Source: Herbaspirillum sp. WKF16
Lineage (GTDB): Bacteria > Pseudomonadota > Gammaproteobacteria > Burkholderiales > Burkholderiaceae_D
Assembly (NCBI RefSeq): GCF_028993615.1
Contig: NZ_CP118632.1
Location: forward strand, 2,356,001-2,420,000
Length of the DNA stretch: 64,000 bases
Direction: 5' to 3'
The notes under the pieces are model-generated. The model was not told where the DNA came from, did not search any database, and worked only from the letters and a program-made list of their open reading frames with translations. Positions within the stretch are counted from its first letter, which is position 1; each line of letters opens with the position of its first letter. The translations under genes were made by a program, and so were the position numbers. Below, one piece after another: positions 45,982 through 54,906 of the stretch.

Positions 45982-46923
45982 ATGGAATTACGCCAACTGC
46001 GCTACTTCGTCGCCATCGTCGACCACGGCTCGCTGTCGCGCGCGGCGCGCGTGCTGCACATCGCGCAGCCGGCGCTGACCCAGCAGATCCGCCAGCTGGA
46101 AGACGAGATGGAGGCGCAACTGCTGCATCGCTCGGCCCAGGGCGTGATCGCCACCGACGCCGGCAAGGTGTTCTATGAACACGCCCTGGCCATCTTGAAG
46201 CAGGTGCAGGACGCCAAGCAAGCGGTGGCGCAGTCCAACGGCAAGCCCTCGGGCACGGTGGCGCTGGGCATCCCGCAGAGCGTCTCCAACGCGCTGGCGC
46301 TGCCGCTGTTGAACGCGGTGCGCTCCACCTATCCCGAGATCACGCTGCAGCTGACCGAGGAGCTGACCGGCAACCTGATCACGCAGCTCAAATCCGGCCG
46401 CATCAACCTGGCGGTGCTGTTCGACGACGGCCAGCTGTCGTCCTTCGCGGCCACGCCGATGATCGAGGAGGAGATGATGTACATCACCCGCGCCAAGTCG
46501 CGCTACGGCGTAACGGGCCGCCGCGGCGTGCCGCTGGCCAAGGCCATCCAGGCGCCGCTGATCCTGCCGGGCCTGGCGCACGGCGTGCGGCCGCGCATCG
46601 AGAACCTGGTGCGCTCGCAGGGCATGGCGCTGGAGAACGTGATCGAGATCAATTCGGTGGCGATCCTCAAGTCCGCCATCCTGGCCGATATCGGCGCGAC
46701 CATCCTGCCGGTGGCGCCGCTCCTGGCCGACATCGAGCGCGGCGAGATGGTGGCGCAGCCGATCGCCGGCGAGCGGATTTCGCGCACGCTGGTGCTGTGC
46801 GCGTCCAAGAATATTCCCCTGACTACCGCGGCGGCGGCGGTCGAGCGGCTGGTGCTGGATGTCACCGATGAATTGTGCCGCTCGGGCAAGTGGGGGCATA
46901 CGGAGTTGCTGGCGCGGGAGTGA
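45982..46923 (+). CDS. LysR-family regulator, Nac/CbnR-like
   Basis: 313 residues. MELRQLRYFVAIVDHGSLSR with AQPALTQQIRQLEDEMEAQL is the DNA-binding domain; GKPSGTVALGIPQSVSNALA opens the effector domain, which resembles Nac and related nitrogen or aromatic-acid regulators. It is 52 bases after the FadR-type gene on the same strand, so both could control the adjacent catabolic genes; a second regulator may respond to nitrogen status or to another intermediate. Terminator at 46954. Confidence 0.9.
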   Translation: MELRQLRYFVAIVDHGSLSRAARVLHIAQPALTQQIRQLEDEMEAQLLHRSAQGVIATDAGKVFYEHALAILKQVQDAKQAVAQSNGKPSGTVALGIPQSVSNALALPLLNAVRSTYPEITLQLTEELTGNLITQLKSGRINLAVLFDDGQLSSFAATPMIEEEMMYITRAKSRYGVTGRRGVPLAKAIQAPLILPGLAHGVRPRIENLVRSQGMALENVIEINSVAILKSAILADIGATILPVAPLLADIERGEMVAQPIAGERISRTLVLCASKNIPLTTAAAAVERLVLDVTDELCRSGKWGHTELLARE

Positions 46924-46953
46924 TGCGGGAGTGATCGCGCGCGGCGCAACCAT

Positions 46954-46988
46954 AAAAAACGGCATGCTTCGGACATGCCGTTTTTTTT
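46954..46988. terminator. Bidirectional intrinsic terminator with UUCG-type loop
   Basis: AAAAAACGGCATGC, loop TTCG, GACATGCCGTTTTTTTT. Stem of about eight pairs, A-run before and eight T after; serves lysR and the convergent RcnB-family gene. Confidence 0.9.
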
Positions 46989-47012
46989 CGCCGGCTGCCG
47001 GCTGTCGGCCGG

Positions 47013-47438
47013 TCAGCGCAGGATGTCCAGCACCTGCAGGATGGTGAAGCTGACCGGGTCGTAGACCACGGTGTAGCCGTCGTAGTAACCCATCCGGTAG
47101 CCGCGCGGCGGGGGCGGCAGGTCGCGCCGCACGTTCTGCGGCACCGGCCTGATGCGGCTGCGGAATTCAGCCGGCACCGGCTGGCCTTCGCGGAAGTCGG
47201 GGCGATGGCCGCGGTCCACGCGCTTGAGCTCGCCGTCGTAATGCCGGCGCAGCTTCTCGCGGTCGGCGTCGCGGAATTCATAGTGGCCTTCGGGGCCGCG
47301 CCGGTCGCGATGCTCCATGCCGGGGCCGGGCGGCGGTCCGGGCTGCTGCGCCTGCGACAGCGGCGCCAAGCCCAGCGAGGATGCCGCGGTGAAGGCGAGG
47401 GCAGAGGTTTTCAGGATGTTCTTGATGCGTGTGCGCAT
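47013..47438 (-). CDS. RcnB-family periplasmic protein
   Basis: 141 residues. A signal peptide ends at PLSQA (about residue 30). The mature part is proline-, arginine- and histidine-rich, and its C-terminus PPPPRGYRMGYYDGYTVVYD and PVSFTILQVLDIL is the RcnB domain. RcnB of E. coli tunes nickel and cobalt export by RcnA; no rcnA or rcnR is nearby, so a metal role is only an inference. Single-gene unit. Confidence 0.75.
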   Translation of the reverse strand: MRTRIKNILKTSALAFTAASSLGLAPLSQAQQPGPPPGPGMEHRDRRGPEGHYEFRDADREKLRRHYDGELKRVDRGHRPDFREGQPVPAEFRSRIRPVPQNVRRDLPPPPRGYRMGYYDGYTVVYDPVSFTILQVLDILR

Positions 47439-48021
47439 GGGCCTCTTTCATGATTGACGTAGCCGAGAGACCTGGCTCGGCGCAGCGAAGTTGCGCCCAC
47501 TGCCGGTTTTTACCCTTGTAAAGGAAGTGCAAGCGAATGCCGTCATGTTTGCCGGTTTCGTTGAATTGGCTTAACAGGAAATTACGTCGTGATTTTGCGG
47601 CGCAGGCGGAATGAAGATTTTGGATCCAAATACCGTAGGGGAAAGCTCATCGGCAGGGTTGCAAAATGGCCTCTTCATCGCCTCTTTTTTTCCGGCCGCC
47701 GATGGAAAAAAACGAAGATGTCATACCAATCGGTTACACTGCGATTCATTCCATCGACATCTGCATCCATGTGCCGCCAGGCATGCCTCATTGCGCGAAG
47801 GGGTTCGCCAATGGATTTGTTGCAGGCCGGTCGGTCTACCCACAACGGCATGACCGGCCAGGCGCTCGATCAGGCTGCCGCGGCAGCTCATCCGTGTCGC
47901 CCTTGCTGATATGCGCAGCCTGCGCCGGCCTGTGTCGTGCGCGGACAGGCGCGCAGGTGCAGATGAGACTGGAATGGTTTTCGCAATCTTTCACCGGCCC
48001 GTTCGCGGGCGCCGTATCCGA
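47439..48021. other. Intergenic region RcnB-family gene / diguanylate cyclase
   Basis: 583 bases between divergent genes. Less GC-rich than the genes around it, with several T- and A-runs (for instance about 47685-47715). TACACT at about 47744 could be a -10 for the cyclase gene, without a good -35. Short open frames here lack coding character; I see nothing else I can support. Confidence 0.3.
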
Positions 48022-49206
48022 ATGAATCCTTTCACCGCCAGTATCGCCTTGGCCATCGTGCAGCTGTGCAGCGGCCTGATCATGGCCGGGGTGTTCCTGA
48101 GCACGCCGACCGAGCGCTGCACGCGCTATTGGGCGCTGTCGGGCGCCATGGCCGCGTTCGGCATCTGCGTCATCGTGGCCGTGCATGGCGGCGCCGGCGC
48201 CGGGGTGCTGCGCGGGGCCGGCCTGCTGATCGGCAATACCCTGCTGTTCGCCTCCAGCGTGGCCGGCTGGAGCGGCCTGCGCAGTTTCTACCAGCGCGCC
48301 GCGGCGTGGTGGCCCTGGGTGTTCGTGGCGGCCTATGGAGTGCTGTTCGGCGTGCTGCTGGCGCTGGGCGCCGATTTCACGCAGCGCAGCTATTTCGCCG
48401 TGGGCGCCATGCAACTGGTGTTCTTCCTGTTGCTCATCGAATTCTGGAGGGGCCTCTCGGGCCCGCAGGCGCGCCGTTACGCGCGCTGGACCTTCGGCCG
48501 CTGGATCGGGCTGGCGGCGATGCTGATCCTGAGCGCCAGCTATATCGCCCGCCTGCTTATTTCAAGCATCCACCCGCAGCTGTTCGAGCCGCCGCTGATG
48601 AGCAGCCTGGGCGTGGCGCTGATCTACCTGGTGCCGCTGGGCGGCAGCCTGCTGTTGTCGGCCTCGCTGCTGATGGTGTATTTCGAACGCATGGTGGCCG
48701 ACCGGCAGCGCCTGGCCACCGAGGATGAGCTGACCCGCACGCTGAACCGGCGCGAGCTGGTGCGCTGCGGGGAGCGCATGCTGCGCCAGGCGGTCGACCA
48801 CCGGGGCAGCCTGACGCTGGCCTTCATCGACGTCGATCATTTCAAGCGCATCAACGACAATTTCGGCCATCTGGCGGGCGACCGCGTGCTGGCCGGCATC
48901 GCCGGCGCGCTGCGCGAGAACTGCCGCGAGGACGACATCCTGGGGCGCTACGGCGGCGAAGAGTTCTGCGCGGTGTTTCCCGGGCTGAGCCAGGTCGAGG
49001 CCAACCGCATCGGCGAGCGCCTGGTGCAGGCCGTGCGCGGGCGCAGCTTCGATCATGGCCAGCCGGTCACCATCAGCGTGGGCCTGGTGGTGCTGCAGCC
49101 GGGACAGAACCAGACCTGGGACGCGCTGGTGCACCAGGCCGATATCGCCCTCTACCGCGCCAAGGCTGAAGGGCGCGATGCCTTCCGCATGGCCCAGGCC
49201 GCGTAG
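48022..49206 (+). CDS. Membrane-bound diguanylate cyclase
   Basis: 394 residues from ATG 48022. About six membrane helices fill residues 1-225, with no known sensor family name that I recognise. The GGDEF domain follows: DELTRTLNRREL, FIDVDHFKRINDNFGHLAGD, and active site GGEEF at 311-315. A product-inhibition I-site RxxD (REDD, 302-305) sits exactly five residues before it, so the enzyme should make c-di-GMP and be feedback-controlled. It ends 18 bases from the convergent dnaE2 stop with no room for a separate terminator. Confidence 0.9.
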   Translation: MNPFTASIALAIVQLCSGLIMAGVFLSTPTERCTRYWALSGAMAAFGICVIVAVHGGAGAGVLRGAGLLIGNTLLFASSVAGWSGLRSFYQRAAAWWPWVFVAAYGVLFGVLLALGADFTQRSYFAVGAMQLVFFLLLIEFWRGLSGPQARRYARWTFGRWIGLAAMLILSASYIARLLISSIHPQLFEPPLMSSLGVALIYLVPLGGSLLLSASLLMVYFERMVADRQRLATEDELTRTLNRRELVRCGERMLRQAVDHRGSLTLAFIDVDHFKRINDNFGHLAGDRVLAGIAGALRENCREDDILGRYGGEEFCAVFPGLSQVEANRIGERLVQAVRGRSFDHGQPVTISVGLVVLQPGQNQTWDALVHQADIALYRAKAEGRDAFRMAQAA

Positions 49207-49224
49207 CGTCTCCGGCGCAACTTC

Positions 49225-52200
49225 CTAGAAGAAATCGCGGCTGCGGGGTTCCAGCTCGCCCAGCAGGTGGGTCCAGTCCTCCAGCCGTCCCGCCAGCAGG
49301 TGGCGTACCTTGCCCTTGGCCTGCCAGGTGCCGTAGACGCCCAGCAGGCTGGCATTGAGCACCTCGCGGCGCTGGCGCTCCAGCACCGCCGGCCAGATCA
49401 CCACGTTGACCGAGCCGGTTTCATCCTCCAGCGTCATGAAGATCACGCCCTTGGCCGTGCCCGGCCGCTGGCGCACCGTGACGATGCCGCAGCAGCTGGC
49501 GAACTGGCGATCCTGCAGCAGGTTGAGGTCGGCCACGCTCATGAAGCGCCGCCGCGCCAGCGCCGGGCGCAGCAAGGCCAGCGGATGGCGCCGCAGGGTG
49601 AGGTTCATGGCGCGGTAGTCGTGCAGGATCCGGTCGCCCTCGCCGGGGGCATCCAGTTGCACCGCTTCGTCGCGCCGCGCCGCCGGGCGCAGGAGGTCGC
49701 GGTCGGGCGCCGCGCCGACCGCATGCCACAAGGCCTGGCGGCGATGGCCGGCCAGCTCGCGCAGGGCGTCGCCGGCGGCCAGCGCTTCGAGCGCTTGACG
49801 ATCCAGCTCGGCGCGCCGGGCCATGTCGGAGACGTCGGCGAAGGGGCGTTCGGCGCGCGCCTGTTCGATGCGCAGCGCCGCCTCGGCCGGCATGCCGCGC
49901 AGCAGGGAAAGGCCCAGCCGCACCGCCGGGCGGGCATGCTCCTGGCCGGCAGGCCGGTACAGCGTGGACTCCCAATGGCTGCGCATGACGTTGGCCGGCA
50001 GCACGACGACGCCATGGCGGCGCGCATCCTGCACCAGCTGCGAGGGCGAGTAGAAGCCCATCGGCTGGCTGTTGAGCAGGCCGCACAGGAAGGCCTCCGG
50101 CTCATGGCATTTGAGCCAGCTGCTGAAGTAGGTGAGCTGGGCGAAGCTGGCGGCGTGGCTTTCGGGGAAGCCGTATTCGCCGAAACCCTCGATCTGGTTG
50201 AAGATGCTCTCGGCGAATTCGCGCGAGTAGCCGTTGTCGGTCATGCCCAGCACCAGCCGTTCGTAATGCGGCCCCATGCCGCCCTTGCGTTTCCAGGCCG
50301 CCATCGAGCGGCGCAGGTTGTCGGCTTCGCCGGGCGAATAGCCGGCGGCCTCGATGGCCACTTCCATCACCTGCTCCTGGAAGATCGGGATGCCCAGCGT
50401 GCGCTCCAGCACCTGCTTGATCTTGCCGCTTTTCTTCGTGTTGTCGGGATACTCGAACGTGCGGCCTTCGCGCACCAGCTCGCGCCGCTCCAGGTAGGGA
50501 TGCACCATGCCGCCCTGGATCGGCCCCGGGCGCACGATGGCCACCTGCACCACCAGGTCGTAGTGGCTGCGCGGCTGCATGCGCGGCAGCATGCTCATCT
50601 GCGCGCGGCTCTCGATCTGGAACACGCCGATGGTGTCGGCCTCGCAGATCATGTCGTAGGTGGCCTTGTCGTCTCGCGGGATGTCCTGCATCCGCATGAC
50701 CTCGGGCAGGCCCCGGCGCAGGCTGACCAGTTCCAGCGTGCGGCGCAGCGCGGTCAGCATGCCCAGCGCCAGCACGTCGACCTTGAGCAGGTTCAGCGAT
50801 TCCAGGTCGTCCTTGTCCCACTCGATCACCGAGCGGTCCGGCATGGCCGCGTTCTGGATCGGCACCAGCCGCGAGAGCTGGCCGCGCGCGATGACGAAGC
50901 CGCCGGTGTGCTGCGACAGGTGGCGCGGGAACTTGAGCAGCTTGCCGGTGATGTCGGCCCACAAGCCGATCTGCGGCAGGTTGGGATCCAGCCCGGCCTC
51001 GGCGAAGCGTTCCAGCAATTGCTCGCGGCTGTCGAACCAGTGCTGGGACTTGGCCACCGTATCGATCACGGCCGCATCCACGCCCAGGGCCTTGCCCACC
51101 TCGCGCAAGGCGCCGCGCGGGCGGTAGCTGTGCACGGCCGCCGCCAGAGCGGCGCGGCGGCGGCCGTACTTGCGGTAGATGTGCTGGATCACTTCCTCGC
51201 GCCGCTGGTGCTCGAAGTCGACGTCGATGTCGGGCGGCTCGTTGCGCTCCTTGCTGATGAAGCGGGCGAACAGCAGGCGCGTGTCGGCCGGATTGACCTC
51301 GGTCACGTGAAGGCAGTAGCAGACCGCCGAGTTGGCGGCCGAGCCGCGCCCCTGGCACAGGATGCCCTTGTCGCGGGCGAACTTCACCAGGTCGTAGACG
51401 GTGAGGAAATAGGCTTCGTATTCCTTTCCCGAAATCAGCTTCAGCTCCATCTCGATCTGCTCCCGCACGCCACCCGGCACGCCTTGCGGGTAGCGCTTTT
51501 GCGCGCCCGCCAGGGTTTCCTGCCGCAGGTAGGCGGCCGGCGTCATGCCCAGCGGCACCAGTTCGTCGGGATATTCGTAATTCAGCTCAGCCAGGCTGAA
51601 GCGGCAGCCGGCGGCGATCTTCAGCGTTTCGGCCAGCAGCTGGGCCTGCCCCTGGTGCACCAGCGAGAGCCGCACGCGCGGCCGCAGGTGCTGCTCGGCG
51701 TTGGGCGCCAGCGCGTAGCCGCATTCCTGCACCGGCTTGCCCAGGCGGATCGCCGCCACCACGTCCAGCAGGTATTTGCGCGAGCGCATATGCATCTGCA
51801 CGTCGCCGACCGCTGCCAGCGGCACGCCGTGGCGGCGCGATGCCTGTTCCAGCGTATCGCGGTGCAGGTCGTCGAGAGGGCGGTAAAGCCGCGTCAGCCC
51901 AAGCCAGCCGCGCTCCCGGAACAAGGCCTTGAACCAGCGCAACTGGGCGTCGACCTGCGCGTCGTCGGCCGGGTAGTCCGGCACCAGGATCAGTTGGCAA
52001 TCGGGCAGCGCGCGCAGGTGCGAGAGCGCCGGCGGCGGCGCGCTGAAATCCTCGGGCTCGAGCAGGTAACTGCCCTTGTCGGCGCGGGTGCGGGCGCGCG
52101 TGATCAGCTCGGAGAGGTTGCCGTAGCCTTCGCGGTTCCTGGCCAGCGCCACCAGGGTCATGGCGGACAGGGGCGAAGCCTGCCCATCCGACGCGGCGCA

Positions 52201-52482
52201 GGTAAGGCGGAAGCAGCTGCCGATGATCAGTTTGAAATCGCGGCCTTTGTTCTGCTCCAGCGAAAGCTGTTCCAGGCAGGCCGCATGCGCCCGCACCACG
52301 CCGGCCAGCGTGCATTCGTCGGTGATGGCCAGCGCCTTGTAGCCCAGCGCCATGGCGCGTTCCACCAGTTCGTTGGCATGCGAGGCGCCGTGCAGGAAGC
52401 TGAAGTTGGTGCGGCAGTACAGCTCGGCGTAATCGGGCAGGCCGATGGCCGGCGGCGAGGATGCGGGGAAGTCGTCGTCCAT
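49225..52482 (-). CDS. dnaE2: Error-prone DNA polymerase DnaE2 (ImuC)
   Basis: 1085 residues, usual for DnaE2 (1030-1090). The PHP domain (YAELYCRTNFSFLHGASHAN) is followed by the polymerase core with LCQGRGSAANSAVCYCLHVT and catalytic PPDIDVDFEHQRREEVI, then HHH and OB regions (SCCGIVTVRQRPGTAKGVIF, MTLEDETGSVNVVIWP). It is the catalytic polymerase of the SOS mutasome. It starts nine bases after the imuB stop and is the last gene of imuA-imuB-dnaE2. Confidence 0.95.
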   Translation of the reverse strand: MDDDFPASSPPAIGLPDYAELYCRTNFSFLHGASHANELVERAMALGYKALAITDECTLAGVVRAHAACLEQLSLEQNKGRDFKLIIGSCFRLTCAASDGQASPLSAMTLVALARNREGYGNLSELITRARTRADKGSYLLEPEDFSAPPPALSHLRALPDCQLILVPDYPADDAQVDAQLRWFKALFRERGWLGLTRLYRPLDDLHRDTLEQASRRHGVPLAAVGDVQMHMRSRKYLLDVVAAIRLGKPVQECGYALAPNAEQHLRPRVRLSLVHQGQAQLLAETLKIAAGCRFSLAELNYEYPDELVPLGMTPAAYLRQETLAGAQKRYPQGVPGGVREQIEMELKLISGKEYEAYFLTVYDLVKFARDKGILCQGRGSAANSAVCYCLHVTEVNPADTRLLFARFISKERNEPPDIDVDFEHQRREEVIQHIYRKYGRRRAALAAAVHSYRPRGALREVGKALGVDAAVIDTVAKSQHWFDSREQLLERFAEAGLDPNLPQIGLWADITGKLLKFPRHLSQHTGGFVIARGQLSRLVPIQNAAMPDRSVIEWDKDDLESLNLLKVDVLALGMLTALRRTLELVSLRRGLPEVMRMQDIPRDDKATYDMICEADTIGVFQIESRAQMSMLPRMQPRSHYDLVVQVAIVRPGPIQGGMVHPYLERRELVREGRTFEYPDNTKKSGKIKQVLERTLGIPIFQEQVMEVAIEAAGYSPGEADNLRRSMAAWKRKGGMGPHYERLVLGMTDNGYSREFAESIFNQIEGFGEYGFPESHAASFAQLTYFSSWLKCHEPEAFLCGLLNSQPMGFYSPSQLVQDARRHGVVVLPANVMRSHWESTLYRPAGQEHARPAVRLGLSLLRGMPAEAALRIEQARAERPFADVSDMARRAELDRQALEALAAGDALRELAGHRRQALWHAVGAAPDRDLLRPAARRDEAVQLDAPGEGDRILHDYRAMNLTLRRHPLALLRPALARRRFMSVADLNLLQDRQFASCCGIVTVRQRPGTAKGVIFMTLEDETGSVNVVIWPAVLERQRREVLNASLLGVYGTWQAKGKVRHLLAGRLEDWTHLLGELEPRSRDFF

Positions 52483-52491
52483 GGCGGCGCC

Positions 52492-53973
52492 TCAGCCGAA
52501 CAGGCCGTGCAGGAACCACTGCGGTTCCTGGTCCGGCTGTTCGCCGCCGATCCATTGGCGGAAGATCCAGTAATAGACATACTGCGCGTCATGCGCGCAG
52601 AAGTAGTCGCGCGTCACGGGCCGGCCTTCCCACCAGCCGGTCTCGATGCGTTCGGGCGGCGAGGCGAATTCCAGCGGCGTGCGGTGGAAGGGCTTGTGCC
52701 GGTGCAGGCGCAGCGGCTGCGGCGCATCGAGCAGCCACAGCGGACGCGGCGGCAGGCGCGCGGCATCGCCCGGCAGCGGCGAGGGCAGGGCGGCGGCGTC
52801 CTGCATCACGCCGCACCAGCGGTTGGCCACCTCGGGCCGATGATCGGCCTGCGGCGCCGCCTGCAATACCTGCTCCGGCCCCAGCCGCGCCACCAGCAGC
52901 TCGATGAGGCGGTGATGGTCTTCCGCGCTGCCGCCGGGTTCGGGAAACAGCAGCCCGCTGCCGGCCTGCATGGCGTCGAGCTCGTCGGCGGCCAGCGAGA
53001 GGGCGATGGCCGGCGCCGGCAAGGCGCAGCGGGCCAGCTTTTCCTTGACCAGCGCATGCAAGTGTTCTTCCTGCCAGGCGGCGACCGACAAGGCCAGCGT
53101 GAGTTCGGTGGGCGGCGCCGCCTGGCGGCCGCGTTCGTGCTCCAGCGACAACCGCAGCTGCTTGACGGCCAGCTGGCGCGCGCCCAGCCAGCCGGCCAGC
53201 TGCGCCAGCAGGCGCTGCGCGTAGGCGCCGAGGATGTCGGCGTGGTCGATCCGGTCGGGCAGCTCGATGCGGGCATGGAAGGCGGGCGGCGCCTCGACCC
53301 AGCGGTGCAGCTCGGCCGCCTCGCCGTAGGCGCGGTCCATCATCTCCAGCACGGCCTTGCCGCAGCGTCGCTGCAGGCCGGCGCGCGGCAAGCGGCGCAG
53401 TTCGCCCAGGCGGCGCACGCCCAGGCCGTGCAGCCACTCCAGGTGCGGCCGCGCGGGCGGCAACAGCGCCACCGGCAGGCGTTCCAACCGGCGCCGCATC
53501 GAGGCCGGGCGCAGCGTGCGCACGTAGCCGGAACGCGCCAGCAGCCAGGCGCCGGCGGCGCTCACCGCGCAACTCAGCGTGGCCGACAATCCCAGCCGCG
53601 CGATGGTGACGCGCACCTTGCGGCACAGCGCGCGGATGCCGCCGAACAGGCGCAGGCTGGCCCCGACTTCCAGCAGCACGCAATCCTCTTCGGCCAGCGT
53701 CACCTGCGGCGTGTATTGCAACAGGGCCAGCGCGGCCTCGCCCAGCAAGGCAGCCTCGCGCAACGGGTCGCGCTCGTGCCAGTGGGCCGCGGGCGATAGC
53801 AGCTGGGCGCCGCCGCGGCGCATGCCATCGCGCACGCCGTCGGCGCGCGCCGGGGCAGAGATGGCGCTGACGCGGTCGTGCTCGAAGACCACGGCCGCTT
53901 CCTCAGCCAGCCAGTTCGGGCGAAAGGCTTCCAGTTGCAGCAGCGGCAGGTGTACGGCGATCCACAGGGGCAT
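52492..53973 (-). CDS. imuB: Mutasome protein ImuB (Y-family-like, catalytically dead)
   Basis: 493 residues. MPLWIAVHLPLLQLEAFRPN opens the Y-family-like fold, but the usual acidic catalytic residues (DxD-type and SxDE) are missing, as in known ImuB proteins. WLHGLGVRRLGELRRLPRAG is the helix-hairpin-helix part, and the C-terminus PVTRDYFCAHDAQYVYYWIF is the ImuB-C motif. It tethers DnaE2 to the sliding clamp and ImuA. Its start lies about 71 bases inside imuA in another frame, so the pair is translationally coupled. Confidence 0.92.
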   Translation of the reverse strand: MPLWIAVHLPLLQLEAFRPNWLAEEAAVVFEHDRVSAISAPARADGVRDGMRRGGAQLLSPAAHWHERDPLREAALLGEAALALLQYTPQVTLAEEDCVLLEVGASLRLFGGIRALCRKVRVTIARLGLSATLSCAVSAAGAWLLARSGYVRTLRPASMRRRLERLPVALLPPARPHLEWLHGLGVRRLGELRRLPRAGLQRRCGKAVLEMMDRAYGEAAELHRWVEAPPAFHARIELPDRIDHADILGAYAQRLLAQLAGWLGARQLAVKQLRLSLEHERGRQAAPPTELTLALSVAAWQEEHLHALVKEKLARCALPAPAIALSLAADELDAMQAGSGLLFPEPGGSAEDHHRLIELLVARLGPEQVLQAAPQADHRPEVANRWCGVMQDAAALPSPLPGDAARLPPRPLWLLDAPQPLRLHRHKPFHRTPLEFASPPERIETGWWEGRPVTRDYFCAHDAQYVYYWIFRQWIGGEQPDQEPQWFLHGLFG

Positions 53974-54637
53974 GGCGTTGCAAATTCGGTGAAGGCGTCA
54001 GGGGAATGAACAAGGGGCGCTCGCGCAGCGGTCCGCGTCGCTTGAGAAAACCGATTTCCAGGCCGTCGGGCGCCGGCCGCAGCGACAGCCGCAAGGGCGC
54101 CGGCGAAGCCTCGCGCGCGCAGGCCAGCGGACGGAACAGGAAGAACAGGGTGCTGCCGCCCTGGGCCGCCACATGCAACCGGCGCAGGCTGTCGGCGCGT
54201 ATCCTGGCTTGCCACAGCAGCAGGGCCTGGCAGCTGTCGGCGCGCAGCACCTGCTCGGCGGCCCAGCAGGCGTCGGCCTGGCTGCCGGCCTGCAAGCGCA
54301 GCAGGCGCGAGGCCGCCACGCCCATGTGCGTCCAGCCCGGCGCATTGGCCGCATGCGGCGCCTGCAGCAGGGCGATGCGCCCGGCGCCGGGGCGCTCGCG
54401 CTGTTGCGGCGGCCGGGCCAGCAGGGGACGCAGCAGCCGCAATTCGCCGATGCCGGCCTGCGGCAGCAGCAGCTCGATCAACACGCCGGCCGGCCAGCCG
54501 CCTTCCGGCAGTTCCGCATCCAGCGCCTGGAATCCGCTGGCCACGCCGCGCGCGCCGCCCCGCGCCAGCTGGGACGCCAGCCAGAGCGAAGGATGGATCG
54601 CTTCCGGCGCAGGGGCCGGTGAGGAAGGCGTCAACAT
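53903..54637 (-). CDS. imuA: Mutasome protein ImuA (SulA/RecA-like)
   Basis: 244 residues from ATG 54637, 54 bases after the LexA box. It has a RecA-like core without a full Walker motif: GVASGFQALDAELPEGGWPA then GVLIELLLPQAGIGELRLLR, typical of ImuA. It binds ImuB and RecA to set up translesion synthesis after DNA damage. Longer readings that start upstream would run across the LexA site and are rejected. Overlaps imuB. Confidence 0.92.
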   Translation of the reverse strand: MLTPSSPAPAPEAIHPSLWLASQLARGGARGVASGFQALDAELPEGGWPAGVLIELLLPQAGIGELRLLRPLLARPPQQRERPGAGRIALLQAPHAANAPGWTHMGVAASRLLRLQAGSQADACWAAEQVLRADSCQALLLWQARIRADSLRRLHVAAQGGSTLFFLFRPLACAREASPAPLRLSLRPAPDGLEIGFLKRRGPLRERPLFIPLTPSPNLQRHAPVDRRTPAAAATGSLSPELAG

Positions 54638-54690
54638 GGAGTGGCGGTACGGAACAGCCGCAAGCGAGGCTGTTCGAAAAAATCCGATAA

Positions 54691-54706
54691 CTGTATAAAT
54701 ATACAG
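54691..54706. promoter_or_regulatory. LexA (SOS) box upstream of imuA
   Basis: CTGTATAAATATACAG: exact CTGT-N8-ACAG, A/T core, nearly perfect dyad. It lies 54 bases before the imuA start and overlaps several possible -10 elements (TATACT, TATATT), so LexA would block the promoter of the whole mutasome operon. Confidence 0.93.
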
Positions 54707-54748
54707 TATATGGCGCGCCGGGCGAGAAAAGTTACAAAGCAGAGGGGC

Positions 54749-54775
54749 AAAAAAAGGGCCGCTCAAGGGCGGCCC
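54749..54775 (-). terminator. Intrinsic terminator on the minus strand, upstream of imuA
   Basis: Read leftward: GGGCCGC (54775-54769), six-nt loop, GCGGCCC (54762-54756) and TTTTTTT. No protein gene on the minus strand ends here, so it must close a non-coding transcript (next entry), shielding the LexA-controlled promoter from read-through. Confidence 0.85.
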
Positions 54776-54900
54776 AATAGGAGGCTGGAGGTAACCTCCG
54801 GAGACTAGCGTTGATCCTTGCGCCTTGCTGGAGGCGTGAGGAGGATGTCAGGGCCGATGTTAGCCGCGCGTCCCGTCTTGCGTTATCGGCGCATGCCGCA
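54750..54900 (-). ncRNA. Candidate small RNA A with four CCUCC motifs
   Basis: The minus strand before the orphan terminator at 54749 has CCUCC at 54784-54780, 54791-54787, 54834-54830 and 54844-54840; one copy pairs with an adjacent GGAGG (GGAGG-UUA-CCUCC, 54799-54787). CCUCC is the complement of Shine-Dalgarno sites and is typical of regulatory loops in bacterial small RNAs. The 5' end is not known (I found no convincing promoter), so the start given is arbitrary. A 65-codon open frame crossing here looks non-coding. Confidence 0.35.
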
Positions 54901-54906
54901 TGCTGC

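Noticed and set aside
47589..47909. Open frame upstream of the diguanylate cyclase gene
   Set aside because: Poor codon character, no Shine-Dalgarno and no recognisable domain.
49267..53799. Plus-strand open frame of about 1500 codons opposite dnaE2 and imuB
   Set aside because: Shadow of two genuine genes; repetitive His/Arg/Gln-rich sequence without domain features or a ribosome site.
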